A DNA stretch of 64,000 nt from CADCTP01 sp963849885 (GCA_963849885.1 CAWKIV010000020.1:434001-498000); one strand, 5' to 3'; shown: positions 34,760-44,197, numbered from the stretch's first letter. Translations and numbers: made by a program. Notes: generated by a model from the letters alone, not told the origin.

Positions 34760-36445
34760 ATGACGACCACACCGACCATCCCGCCCGCCTCGGAAGATCT
34801 GGCCGACCAGGCCGCCGGGCTCGACGCCCTGCTCGTCGAGGCGGCGACCGGCCCGCTGCGCCGGTTCGTCCGGAACACCGTCGACCGCGAAGCTGGCCCT
34901 CGGGCTGGCCCGGCGGCCGCGGACGACCGCGCGCCGGCTGGGCGGGACGGCCGCCGAGCTCGGGGCCGCATCGCCGCGGGCTCGACGCGATCACCCCGTC
35001 CGACGAGACCGGCGCTTCGCCGACCAGGCGTGGACGGAGAACCCACTGCTGCGGCGGCTCGTCCAGCTCTACCTCGCCACCGGGGGACCGCCGGCAGCGC
35101 TCTCGCGACGCGGAGCTCGGCTGGCGCGACGAGCAGCGGGTGCGCGTCCTCGTGGAGAACCTCGTCGAGGCGCGGGCGCCGAGCAACGTCCCGCTGGTGA
35201 ACCCCGCGTCGGCCAAGACCGCCATCGACACCGGCGGGCTCAGCCTGGTGCGGGCGGGCGCAGCTCGTCCGGGACCTCGCCACGGCGCCCCGGATCCCCG
35301 AGATGGTCGACCTCGGCTTCGAGGTCGGCGGCAACTCGCCGCCACCCCGGGGGCGGTGGTCCTGCGGACCGAGCTGTTCGAGCTCATCCAGTACACACCC
35401 CAGACCGAGGAGGTACGGGAGGTGCCGGTGCTGCTCGTGCCGCCGACGATCAACAAGTACTACGTCCTCGACCTGGCGCCGGACCGGAGCCTGATCGAGT
35501 ACCGCGTCCGGCAGGGCGGCAGGTGTTCATGATCTCGTGGCGCAACCCCGACGGCCGGCACTCCGAGTGGGGCTCGACACCTACGTCCGGGCCGTCCTCG
35601 ACGCCCTCGACGCCGTCGAGCGGATCACCGGGCCGCGGGCCGTGCTGCTCGGCGTCTGCTCGGGCGGCATCCTCGCCTGGATCGCCGCGGCCCACCTCGC
35701 CGCGACCGGCGAGCAGGACCGGCTGGCCGCCCTCGCTGCGGTCACCGTGATCGACTACGCCCGCGCCGGGCACGCCGGAGCGATCGTCGACCGCAAACTG
35801 CCACGGCGGCCAGGCCCTGTCAAGCGGAAGGGCTACCTCGACGGACGGGCGCTGGCGGAGGTGTTCGCCTGGCTGCGCCCCGGCGACCTGATCTGGAACT
35901 ACTGGGTCAACAACTACCTGCTCGGCAAGAAGCCGCCGGCCTTCGACATCCTGTTCTGGAACGCCGACACCACCCGCATGACGGCTGGGCTGCACGCCGA
36001 CTTCGTCGACCTCGCGATGGACAACCCCCTCGTGACGCCCGGCGCGCTCACGCGTCCGCGGCGCTCCGGTCGACCTGTCCCAGCGTCGACGTCGACGCCT
36101 ACGTCGTCGCCGGCGTCGCCGACCACATCACCCCGTGGCAGAACTGCTACCGGACCACCAGCTGCTCGGCGGCGACATCCGCTTCGTGCTGTCGACCAGC
36201 GGGCACATCGCCGCGCTGGTCAACCCGCCGACAACCCCAAAGCCGCCTTCCCGGTGAACAAGACCAACCCGCCCGACGCGAGGGAGTGGCTGCCGGGCGC
36301 GCAGACCGAGGCCGGCAGCTGGTGGCCCGATTTCGCCGCCTGGCTCGGCGACCGATGCGGCGCCCGAGGCCCGCCGGCGAGCCCGGTAGCGGCGGCCTGC
36401 GCCCGATCATCGAGGCGCCCGGCACCTACGTCTTCGATACGCTGA
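34760..36445 (+). pseudogene. phaC: Polyhydroxyalkanoate synthase, many frameshifts
   Basis: Polymerises (R)-3-hydroxyacyl-CoA to PHA. The lipase-like box is LLGVCSGGILAWIAA (catalytic Cys), preceded by VPVLLVPPTINKYYVLDLAP and SLIEYRVRQGG; IWNYWVNNYLLGKKPPAFDI and FWNADTTRMTAGLHADF are PhaC-specific; the catalytic His is in LSTSGHIAALVNPP. The corrected size (~555 residues) suits single-subunit class I/II synthases, and the pairing with phaZ favours the medium-chain class II type. About eight indels occur. ATG 34760 follows GGGGAAG. It ends APGTYVFDT, with TGA 36443-36445. Confidence 0.78.
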
Positions 36446-36455
36446 AGGGATCATC

Positions 36456-37636
36456 ATGCCGAAAACGTCGGACGCTCCCTCGGCACCGATTACTTCCGCA
36501 TCGCCGAGCAGCTCACGCCCGAGGAGCTGGAGTACTGGCACCGCACCCGCGACTTCGTCGACGACGAGGTCCTGCCGGTCATCAACGACTACTGGGAGCG
36601 CGCCGAGTTCCCGTGGGCGCTGGTCGAGAAGCTCGCCGAGCTCGGCATCGTCGGCGACGGGATCGAGGGCTACGGCTGCCCGCCGATGAGCCCGATCGCC
36701 AGCGGGCTCGTCCACCTGGAGCTCAACCGCGGGGACGGCAGCCTCGGCACGTTCCTGGGCGTGCAGGCCGGGCTCGCCATGCAGTCGATCGCGCATGCTG
36801 GGCTCGGAGGAGCAGAAGCAGCGGTGGCTGCCGGCCATGGCAGCGGCTGGAGACGCTCGGCGCGTTCGCCCTCACCGAGCCGACACACGGGTCGGACTCC
36901 GTCGCGCTGGAGACCTCGGCCCGCCGCGACGGCGACCACTGGGTCCTCGACGGGCACAAGAAGTGGATCGGCAACGGCACCCTCGCGGACGTCGTCGTCT
37001 GTGGGCCCGCGACATCGCCGACGGCAAGGTCAAGGGATTCCTGGTCGAGAAGGGCACGCCTGGGTACGAGGCACGGCGCATCGATGGCAAGGGTCCCTGC
37101 GGGCGGTGTGGCAGGCCGAGATCGCCCTCACCGGTCTGCGGGTGCCCGAGGCGAACCGGCTGCCGGGCGCGCACTCGTTCAACGACGCCGGCCGGGTGCT
37201 GGCCGGCACCCGCAACTCGGTCGCCTGGGCGGCGCTCGGACACGCCACCGCGGCCTACGAGATCGCCGTCGCCTACTGCCCGCAACGCCGGCAGTTCGGC
37301 AAGCCGCTGGTCGGCTTCCAGATCGTGCAGGACCGGCTCGTCAAGATGCTGGCCGAGGTCTGCGCCATGCAGCTGTACTGCCTGCGCTCGGCCGCCTATC
37401 GAGGAGGGGAGCTGACCGACACGATCGCCGCGATCGCCAAGATGAACAACACCCGTAAAGCGCGGCAGGTCATTGCCGAGGCCCGGGACCTCCTCGGCGG
37501 CAACGGGATCCTGCTCGACTTCCACGTGATGCGGCACATGGCCGACATCGAGGCGATCCACACCTATGAGGGCACCGAGACCATCCAGACCCTCATCGTC
37601 GGCAGGGACATCACGGGTGTCGGCGCGTTCACCTGA
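36456..37636 (+). pseudogene. Acyl-CoA dehydrogenase (glutaryl-CoA-dehydrogenase-like), frameshifted
   Basis: An FAD enzyme that introduces an alpha,beta double bond into an acyl-CoA. Joined frames give FRIAEQLTPEELEYWHRTRD, GAFALTEPTHGSDSV (FAD loop), LDGHKKWIGNGT, then an intact C-terminal half with CPQRRQFGKPLVGFQIVQDR, RDLLGGNGIL and IHTYEGTETIQTLIVGRDIT. The YEGT segment carries the catalytic Glu in the position used by glutaryl-CoA and related dehydrogenases. Indels are near 36485, 36800, 36845, 37010 and 37100. It lies 10 bases after phaC and overlaps phaZ. Confidence 0.75.
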
Positions 37637-38446
37637 GCCGGCGACGATCCGGTTCGTCGACGTCGACGGCATTCGGCTGCGCACCTCGGTGCGCGGCCCG
37701 GCCGCCCGCTGCTGCTCATCACCGGCCTCGGCGCCAGCCTGGATCTCGCCGCGCCCTTCGAGCGGGAGTTCGCGGCGCGCGGCGTGCAGGCGATCGGCTT
37801 CGACGCGCCGGGTGTTGGGCGGTCCACGGCCTACCCCTGGCCACGCCGCATTCCCGGGGTCACCCGAACCGTCGAGCGGATGCTCGATGTCCTCGGATAC
37901 GAGCAGGTCGACGTGCTCGGCGTGTCCCTCGGCGGGGTGCTCGCCCAGCAGTTGGCGCACCAGGCTCCGCACCGGGTGCGACGGCTGGTGCTCGCGGCCA
38001 CCGGTCCCGGCCTGGGCGGTGTGCCGGGGTCTCCGCGGGTGCTGCTGTCCCTGCTCACACCGCGGCGCTACCACCAACCGGATTACCACCGACGAATTGC
38101 GGGGCGCGCCTACGGCGGCGCCGCGCGCCGCGACCCGGAGGCCGTGCTGCGCCGCTCGGTCACACCGCTCGAACCCCCCTCGGCATGGGGCTATCTCGGC
38201 CAGCTCTACGCGATCGCCGGCTGGACCAGCCTCCCCTGGCTGCGAACGCTTCCTCAGCCGACTCTCGTGCTGGCCGGCGACGACGACCCGATCGTCCCGA
38301 TCGTCAACGGCCGGATCCTCGCCGGCCGCATCCCGCAGGCCCGCCTACAGGTCATCTCCGGCGGGGGTCACCTGTTCATCCTGGAACGCCCCGCCGAGGT
38401 GGCCGAGCTGGTCGCCCGGTTCCTCCACTCCGGCCGCGCAGCCTGA
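37617..38446 (+). pseudogene. phaZ: Intracellular medium-chain PHA depolymerase (PhaZ-like), one frameshift
   Basis: An alpha/beta hydrolase that mobilises stored PHA. It aligns in order with pseudomonad PhaZ features: TIRFVDVDGIRLRT, FDAPGVGRST, VDVLGVSLGGVLAQQLAHQ (nucleophile Ser), RRYHQPDYHRRIAGRAYGGA, GWTSLPWLRTLPQPTLVLAG followed by DDDPIVP (acid Asp), and SGGGHLFIL (His). One indel near 37705 splits the first ~30 residues from the rest. The GTG at 37617 overlaps the dehydrogenase end. The phaC-phaZ combination supports a true PHA cycle. Confidence 0.78.
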
Positions 38447-38604
38447 ACGGTTACCGCAGGGCCACGGCATAGCCGGGATCACCGCGGCCGGGGAGCCTGA
38501 GAGGAGATACAAGCGACGGCGCTGCCACGCCGTCCATAGGACCAAGCGACTTCATCCCGTCGGCAGTAGGTGGAGTTGTCCCTGGGAAACGGACCCGCAG
38601 GTCA

Positions 38605-39117
38605 TCAGAAGCCCGGATGCTGGTAGCTGTGATCGTCCGGGTCACGTCGATCATTCACCTTCCCCGTCGAGGTTGAGTCGACGACGTCCTGTTCGATGAC
38701 TTCCACACCATGCTCGCCGAAGTAATCCAGCGACCCGTACTGGTAGTCGGCGAGCAAGCGCACCATCCGGTTGGCCCGCTCCTTGGTGGGCGCGAAGACA
38801 AAGAGAAGGGAGCCGCCTGCCGTGGCGTTTCCCAGCCAGCGTGTTTCTGCCCGGTGGTCGACCACGATTTCCTTGATCGCCTTAGCCGTGATGGAGCGTT
38901 CCTGCTGGAGGCGGGACGCGATGTGCAGGGTCTCCTCGCCGTCGTAGAGCCGAAGGTCGCCTTCTGGCACGCCGCGCTCCCGGAGGCCGCGCTGGGCGCG
39001 CTTGGCTTCCTCAGGGTCCTCGAACAGCACCGCCAGATACCCGACGGCGGTGTAGTGCCACGGGCGTAGGGTTCCTTCGGCCGACCGCTCCAGCGGCCAG
39101 TCGCGCTGCTCGGTCAC
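38605..39117 (-). CDS. Unknown 170-residue protein
   Basis: A soluble protein with no recognised family. Middle part: VGYLAVLFEDPEEAKRAQRG, LRLYDGEETLHIASRLQQER, VVDHRAETRWLGNATAGGS, FAPTKERANRMVRLLADYQY. This alternation of beta strand and helix, with an A/B arrangement and GG turn, resembles small stress-response domains. The acidic tail DRRDPDDHSYQHPGF may be flexible. It lies downstream of the SARP gene on the same strand, behind a strong hairpin. Confidence 0.65.
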   Translation of the reverse strand: MTEQRDWPLERSAEGTLRPWHYTAVGYLAVLFEDPEEAKRAQRGLRERGVPEGDLRLYDGEETLHIASRLQQERSITAKAIKEIVVDHRAETRWLGNATAGGSLLFVFAPTKERANRMVRLLADYQYGSLDYFGEHGVEVIEQDVVDSTSTGKVNDRRDPDDHSYQHPGF

Positions 39118-39190
39118 CAGACATCACCTCTTGCGCGATCGGCAAGGCTTCGCTTTCCAGCAACGACGCTGACGCGCGCCGCTGCCAGGC

Positions 39191-39227
39191 GGCTGCCGTG
39201 GCCGGGGCTGGAGCTGCCACGGCAGCC
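39191..39227 (-). terminator. Hairpin terminator after the SARP gene
   Basis: Perfect 12-bp stem, ggctgccgtggc (39191-39202) with gccacggcagcc (39216-39227), and a 13-base loop. It lies 28 bases beyond the minus-strand stop at 39255. Confidence 0.6.
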
Positions 39228-39254
39228 GACATGCGCCAGGTTCCTAGGCCTGGC

Positions 39255-42251
39255 TCAGGTCGCCACAGCGGCCCTTTGTAGCGCGCCGGGCGCGGCGCGG
39301 TCGCGCTCCGCGATCACGGCGGCGCGGGCCTGTAGGTCCTCGGCCGCGGCGTCGTCCCCCCGTGCTGCTGCAAGCCGGGCCAGGTCCCACAGCGCCGCCG
39401 CCCCGGGGCTGCCGGCGAGCCCGACGAAGAGCGACTCGCGAATCTGGCGCGGCCGCGGCGTCTGCGACCACTCGACAACCCTGCGGTACAGCGTCTCGGC
39501 GGTGTCCGGGTCGCCGGCCATCTCCTGGACGCGGGCGAGCTGCACGCGCGCATGCGCGGCGAGCCACGACGTCGACGCCGCCTCGGCCATGGCCAGCGCC
39601 CGCCGACAGAGCTCCTCGGCCTGGTGCGTGTCCCCGCGCGTGAGCGCGTTCGAGCCGAGTTGGGTCAGGGCGAAGGAGGCGTGGTCGGCGAAGCCGATCC
39701 GCCTCGCGAGCGCGAGCGCGCGCCGGTAGGCGTCCTCTGCGGCACCAGGTTCGTTTCGCCGCTCAGCGACCCAGGCCTCGAGTAGCATCGCCGGAACCTC
39801 GAATGCGCCGTACCCGACGGCCTCCGAGTGCCGGAGGATCTCGGCCGCCATCGTCGCGACGATGGAGACCTCTCCCAGATGGACGGCACCCTGGGCTCGG
39901 ACCAGGCTGCTCGCCGCCACGCCCCAATGGTCTCCGGCTCTGCCGTAGCCGGCGCGCGCTTCCTCCGCCAGCGCTGCCGCCCGCACGTCGTCGCCGAACA
40001 GCACGAGGGCGAGCGAGAGCGCCACCTGCGCAAGGGCCGACTCGGACGGTGGAGGACCGGTGCCGGCGACGGCCAGCGCACGCTCACCCGCGTCGATCGC
40101 GGCGTCGAGGTCCAGCTCCTCGGTCGCCAAGTAGCACAGGAACGCGAGCAGCTCGGTGTGCTTGCTGACCGGCGTCGCCGCCGACGCCGCCGCACGTGCA
40201 GCTTCCAGGAAGCTACGCCCCTCGGAGACCCGCTCAGCGAGGGCGAAGTACCAGCCCAGCCCCGCCCCGAGCCGGAACCCGATCGCCGGGTCGGCTGCGT
40301 CGCGCGCGTAGGCCAGCGCCGCCCAGAGGTTGTCGTGTTCGAGGTCCAGCCGCCTGGTGCAGGCGAGCCAGTCGGGCCCGCGAAGCTCGGTCCGCGCGGC
40401 GTCGGCCACGGTCGCGAAGTACTCCGCGTGCACCAGCTGGGCGGCGCTCAGCCTCCCGGCCTTGGCCAGTTGCTCGACCGCGTACTCGCGGACGGTGTCG
40501 AGCACGTCGTAGCGCGCTCCACCATCTGGGAACGACGCGGTGAGGATTGACTTGTCCACCAGCACGCCCAGCAGCTGCGTCACCCTCGCAGCATCGAGCT
40601 GGCCCCGAGCGGCGGTGGCCACCACTGCCGACAGTGGCGCGCCGCCGCGGAACACCGCCAGCTGGTGCAGCAGCGCCCTCTCGTCGGTGTGCAGTAGGTC
40701 ATGGCTCCAGGCCACGACCGTGCGCAGGTAGCGCTGGGGGACCTCCCGGCGGTCTCGGGCCTCCACAAACAGCGGCCTGCGACTCTCGAGCGCTGAGAGG
40801 ATCTCGCGCAGCCCCAGTACTCTGACGCGGGCGGCGGCCAGCTCGATCGCCAGCGGCAGCCCGTCCAGCCGCCGGCAGATCTCCGCCGCCAGGGCGAGGC
40901 GGTCCTCGGTCAGCGGCAGCCCTGGCCGTGATGCACGCGCCCGCTCCAGGAACAGCTGCACCGACTCCGAGGCCGCCGCCTCACGGGCGTCGGCGCCCGT
41001 GGCCGGGACCGCCAGTGGTGCCACCACGACCCGGACCTCACCGTCCAGGTGCAGCACCTCCCGGCTGGTCGCCAGCACGCGCACACCAGGACATTCGGCC
41101 AGCACTCCCGCGGCGACACGAGCCGCCTCCTCTATCACCGGTTCGCAGCCATCCAGGATCAGCAGGACGTTGGCCTGCTGCAGGCATTCGACCACCCGTG
41201 CCAGCGGGTCGCGGCTTGGCGTCGAGCCGCGGGCGTCCAGCGTGCGGGCCACCACCCGGGCCACGTCGGCGGGACGCCCGGCGCGGGCAAGCTCCACAAA
41301 CCAGACCCCGCCGGCGAAGTCATTCTTAAGTGCCCGGGCCACCTCGAGCGCAAGCCGGCTCTTGCCGACCCCAGGCGGACCGATCAGGCTAACCAGCCGG
41401 TGTTTGCCGGTCAGCTCGGCCGCCTCCGCCAGCGCCTGCTGGCGACCCACGAACGAGGTCATCGGCGCCGGCAGACGGCCCCGCGACGCCGCAGCCGCGG
41501 GGACGCTGGCCAGGGCGGGGTCGTGGGCCAGGATCGCCGCCTGCAGCCGCTGCAGCGCCGGCCCGGGCTCGACCCCCAGCTGCTCGGTCAGCACCTGCCC
41601 GGCCTGCCCGAAGGTCTCCAGCGCCTCCGCCTGGCGGCCGCTGCGATACAGGGCCAGCATCAGCTGGCCCCACAGCCGCTCCCGGAACGGATGTTCCTCC
41701 AGCACCCGGCGGATCCGGCCGACCACCTCGGTGTGCTCCCCCAGCGCCAGCGCCGCCTCGAACTGCTCCTCCAGCGCGTCCGTACGCAGCGCCTCCAGGC
41801 GGGCGGCCTCCGCACCGACCCACGCGCTGTCCGGCAGGCCCTGCAGCGGACGCCCGCGCCACAGTCCCAGCCCGCGGGCGATCAGCTCGGCGGCCTGGCC
41901 GGCGTCACCCGCCCGCTGGGCGCTGCGGGCCAGGGCCAGCAGATCCTCGAACCGCAAGGCGTCGACAGCGGCGCTCGCCAGCGCGTACCCGTCGGGGGCG
42001 GCAACGATCGAGTCCGCTCCGAGCGCCGCGCGGAGCCGCGAAATGTGGTGCTGGACGGCGTTGCGTGGCGCCACAGGGACCCCCGGGCCCCACAAGGCCT
42101 CGACAAGCACCTCGACCGGCACGACCCGACCGCCGCGCAAGGCCAGCAGCGCCAGCAGCGCGTGTCGCTTGCGGCCGGTCACCTCTGCGAGGCGACCACC
42201 GACCAAGGCCTCGAATGGGCCCAGGAGCCGGATTTCGAGCGAGGTAGTCAT
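39255..42251 (-). CDS. SARP/AfsR-type transcriptional regulator with NB-ARC ATPase and TPR repeats
   Basis: 998 residues. Order: winged-helix OmpR-type DNA-binding domain (~5-95; TGRKRHALLALLALRGGRVV), BTAD helical domain (~100-245; LYRSGRQAEALETFGQAGQV), NB-ARC/AAA switch (~285-560) with Walker A GPPGVGKSRLAL, Walker B-like VLLILDGCEP, LATSREVLHL and GLPLAIELAAARV, then ~430 residues of TPR-like helices. ATG 42251 starts exactly at the winged helix. Such proteins usually activate antibiotic clusters, but no biosynthetic cluster is in view; it sits at the right edge of the island. It is intact although neighbours are broken. Confidence 0.9.
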   Translation of the reverse strand: MTTSLEIRLLGPFEALVGGRLAEVTGRKRHALLALLALRGGRVVPVEVLVEALWGPGVPVAPRNAVQHHISRLRAALGADSIVAAPDGYALASAAVDALRFEDLLALARSAQRAGDAGQAAELIARGLGLWRGRPLQGLPDSAWVGAEAARLEALRTDALEEQFEAALALGEHTEVVGRIRRVLEEHPFRERLWGQLMLALYRSGRQAEALETFGQAGQVLTEQLGVEPGPALQRLQAAILAHDPALASVPAAAASRGRLPAPMTSFVGRQQALAEAAELTGKHRLVSLIGPPGVGKSRLALEVARALKNDFAGGVWFVELARAGRPADVARVVARTLDARGSTPSRDPLARVVECLQQANVLLILDGCEPVIEEAARVAAGVLAECPGVRVLATSREVLHLDGEVRVVVAPLAVPATGADAREAAASESVQLFLERARASRPGLPLTEDRLALAAEICRRLDGLPLAIELAAARVRVLGLREILSALESRRPLFVEARDRREVPQRYLRTVVAWSHDLLHTDERALLHQLAVFRGGAPLSAVVATAARGQLDAARVTQLLGVLVDKSILTASFPDGGARYDVLDTVREYAVEQLAKAGRLSAAQLVHAEYFATVADAARTELRGPDWLACTRRLDLEHDNLWAALAYARDAADPAIGFRLGAGLGWYFALAERVSEGRSFLEAARAAASAATPVSKHTELLAFLCYLATEELDLDAAIDAGERALAVAGTGPPPSESALAQVALSLALVLFGDDVRAAALAEEARAGYGRAGDHWGVAASSLVRAQGAVHLGEVSIVATMAAEILRHSEAVGYGAFEVPAMLLEAWVAERRNEPGAAEDAYRRALALARRIGFADHASFALTQLGSNALTRGDTHQAEELCRRALAMAEAASTSWLAAHARVQLARVQEMAGDPDTAETLYRRVVEWSQTPRPRQIRESLFVGLAGSPGAAALWDLARLAAARGDDAAAEDLQARAAVIAERDRAAPGALQRAAVAT

Positions 42252-42413
42252 GGCGGCGGGATCCTCGACTGCCGGAGGGCCAGTCTGGCACGCCCCGACG
42301 CGCCTGTGAACCACCTCACCGGCTCTTCCCGGGGCAGCCACCAGGCCACGCGCACCGAGATTAGGGCAGGACCGCCGAGCACTACCGGCGGAGGTCCACA
42401 GGGGACAGTTGAG

Positions 42414-42427
42414 CGATCTTGGTCCAC
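42414..42427. repeat. Shared 14-mer near the right island end
   Basis: CGATCTTGGTCCAC is identical to 18408-18421; with TTGAG just upstream in both places the similarity extends. It lies 107 bases inside the right att repeat, next to an inverted CCAGTT...AACTGG. It could be a recombinase arm-binding site. Confidence 0.4.
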
Positions 42428-42533
42428 CAGTTGGTCCACGAACTGGTACGCGCCGGTGCCAAAGATGAGCGTTTCCGCGCCCATGGCACCAGGAGTCGGT
42501 ACGTAAACCTGCAGGTCATAGGCAGGGCAGGCC

Positions 42534-42577
42534 ACTACGGATCAAGAGGTTGCAGGTTCGAGTCCTGCCGAGCGCGC
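42534..42577 (+). repeat. Right attachment-type repeat (attR), 3' half of tRNA-Arg
   Basis: A 44-base perfect copy of 18300-18343. It contains the anticodon loop, T arm and 3' acceptor strand but no 5' half, so it is not a functional tRNA. Confidence 0.85.
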
Positions 42578-42594
42578 GTCTGGTTGAGACAGTC

Positions 42595-42628
42595 CACAGG
42601 GCCCGACCTCGCAGGTCAGGGCCCTGTG
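42595..42628 (+). terminator. Original tRNA-Arg terminator, now outside the island
   Basis: CACAGGGCCC (42595-42604) pairs with GGGCCCTGTG (42619-42628), extended by GACCT/AGGTC with loop CGC and one bulged A. It stands 17 bases after the right tRNA fragment, where the tRNA terminator would be without the island. Confidence 0.6.
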
Positions 42629-42769
42629 TGCTGTCCAGGGCCGGATCCGTGATCCACTCGGGAGCCTTGCTCACTCTTGAAGGATGAGGTGACCGCGTCC
42701 GGCGGCGGCCATGCTGCGTGCCGGGCGCTGGCACGTCCTCGCATCGGGCTGTGCGGAAGGGGTTGAGGG

Positions 42770-44197
42770 ATGACTGACGGCATCGAGGGCACTCGACCGT
42801 GGAGCGAGTCGCGGCGGCTGATCCTGCCGCTCGCCCTGGCCCAGTTCATCTGCAGCTTCGCCGGCTCGAACATGAACGTGATGATCAACGACATCAGCGA
42901 GGACCTGGACACCACGGTCCAGGGCGTGCAGGTCGCGATCACTCTCTTCCTGCTGGTGATGGCCGCGCTGATGATCCCGGGCGGCAAGCTGACCGACCGG
43001 TACGGCCGCAAGCGCTGCTTCACCGTCGGCCTGGTCGTGTACGGCGTCGGTGCCTTGATCAGCGCGGTCTCGCCCGGCCTCGGCGTGCTCATCCTCGGCA
43101 ACTCGATCCTGGAAGGCATCGGCACCGCACTGCTGATCCCGCCCGTCTACATCCTCACCACGCTGCTGTTCACCCAGGTCACCAGCCGAGCCAAGGCGTT
43201 CGGCGCGATCAGCGCGCTGGGCGGCATCGGCGCGGCGGCCGGTCCGCTGATCGGCGGGCTGATCACGTCCGCCATCAGCTGGCGGGCGGCCTTCATCTTC
43301 CAGGCCCTGGTCATCGGGCTGATCCTGTTGCTGAGCCGCCGGCTCGTCGACCCGCTGCCGGCGGACCCCACCCGGTCGTTCGACACCGTCGGCGCCGTCC
43401 TGTCCGCCCTCGGCCTGATCATGGTCGTGCTGGGCATCCTGGCCGCGGACGACAACGGCTGGCTCATGCTCGGGCTGCTCGTCGCGGGTGCGCTCGTGCT
43501 CGCCGGGTTCTTCGTGTGGGTGCGCCACAAGGAGCGGGCGGGGCAGGAGCCGCTGCTGTCCACGTCGCTGTTCCGCAACCGCACCTCCAACCTCGGCCTG
43601 GTGACGCAGAACGTCCAGTGGCTGCTGCTGCTCGGGGTCTCGTTCACCGTCTCCGCGTACCTGCAGGTCGTCCGCGGCTACGACGCGATCCAGACCGGCG
43701 TGATCTTCACGGCAGCCACGGCCGGGCTGCTGCTGTCCTCGCTGGCCGCCGAGCGGTTCGCGAAGCGGCGCGCGCAGCGGACCCTCATCCTGGTCGGGTT
43801 CGTCGTCACGATCGCCGGCATCGGCGTCCTGCTCGCCCTGGTCGCCGGCACGCCGACCGCGTGGGCCTTCGCGCCCGGGCTGTTCCTCATCGGGTTCGGC
43901 CTCGGCGGCATGCTGACCCCGTCGGTCAACCTCGTGCAGTCCAGCTTCGAGGAGGCGCGGCAGGGCGAGATCTCCGGCCTGTCCCGCAGCGTGTCGAACC
44001 TCGGCTCCTCGCTCGGCACCGCGATCGCCGGCACCATCCTCGTCGCCGGCCTCACCGCGAGCGCGTACGGCGCGGCGATGGTGACGCTGGGCGTCATCGG
44101 CCTGATCGGGCTCGGCGCCGCGGCGCTCCTCCCGGGCCGGATGGCGCCAGCGGCTCCGTCCGCGCCCAGCACGCCGGTGGACCTCACAAACCCGTGA
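42770..44197 (+). CDS. MFS transporter, DHA2 (14-TMS EmrB/QacA-like) family
   Basis: A 475-residue inner-membrane proton-driven exporter. Motif A appears as GGKLTDRYGRKRCF in loop 2-3; GAISALGGIGAAAGPLIGG is motif C of the antiporter class; about 14 hydrophobic segments. GMLTPSVNLVQSSF and GLSRSVSNLGSSLGTAIAG are typical late-half motifs. Substrate unknown, likely a drug or toxic metabolite. It is convergent with a TetR gene; a 10-bp hairpin lies between. Confidence 0.88.
   Translation: MTDGIEGTRPWSESRRLILPLALAQFICSFAGSNMNVMINDISEDLDTTVQGVQVAITLFLLVMAALMIPGGKLTDRYGRKRCFTVGLVVYGVGALISAVSPGLGVLILGNSILEGIGTALLIPPVYILTTLLFTQVTSRAKAFGAISALGGIGAAAGPLIGGLITSAISWRAAFIFQALVIGLILLLSRRLVDPLPADPTRSFDTVGAVLSALGLIMVVLGILAADDNGWLMLGLLVAGALVLAGFFVWVRHKERAGQEPLLSTSLFRNRTSNLGLVTQNVQWLLLLGVSFTVSAYLQVVRGYDAIQTGVIFTAATAGLLLSSLAAERFAKRRAQRTLILVGFVVTIAGIGVLLALVAGTPTAWAFAPGLFLIGFGLGGMLTPSVNLVQSSFEEARQGEISGLSRSVSNLGSSLGTAIAGTILVAGLTASAYGAAMVTLGVIGLIGLGAAALLPGRMAPAAPSAPSTPVDLTNP

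Larger units (their letters stand above)
18300..42577. mobile_element. 24.3-kb genomic island integrated in tRNA-Arg(ACG)
   Basis: Bounded by perfect 44-bp direct repeats of the tRNA-Arg 3' half. Just inside each repeat is a shared 14-mer, CGATCTTGGTCCAC (18408-18421 and 42414-42427), which could be recombinase arm sites. The original tRNA terminator now lies beyond the right repeat (42595-42628). The cargo is two DUF308 proteins, PAP2 phosphatase, lipid-kinase-like protein, glgX, AI-2E transporter, an aromatic ring-cleavage operon, a TetR, a PHA operon and a SARP regulator. No integrase, excisionase, replication or transfer gene is recognised, so the element is either decayed or mobilised in trans. 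Confidence 0.75.

Noticed and set aside
42248..42535. Possible integrase remnant near the right att site
   Set aside because: The short frame (with FVDQLVDQ) has none of the R-H-R-Y residues of tyrosine recombinases.
42534..42577. A second tRNA-Arg gene
   Set aside because: Only the anticodon-loop-to-3'-end part is present; there is no acceptor 5' strand or D arm, so it is the att duplication.
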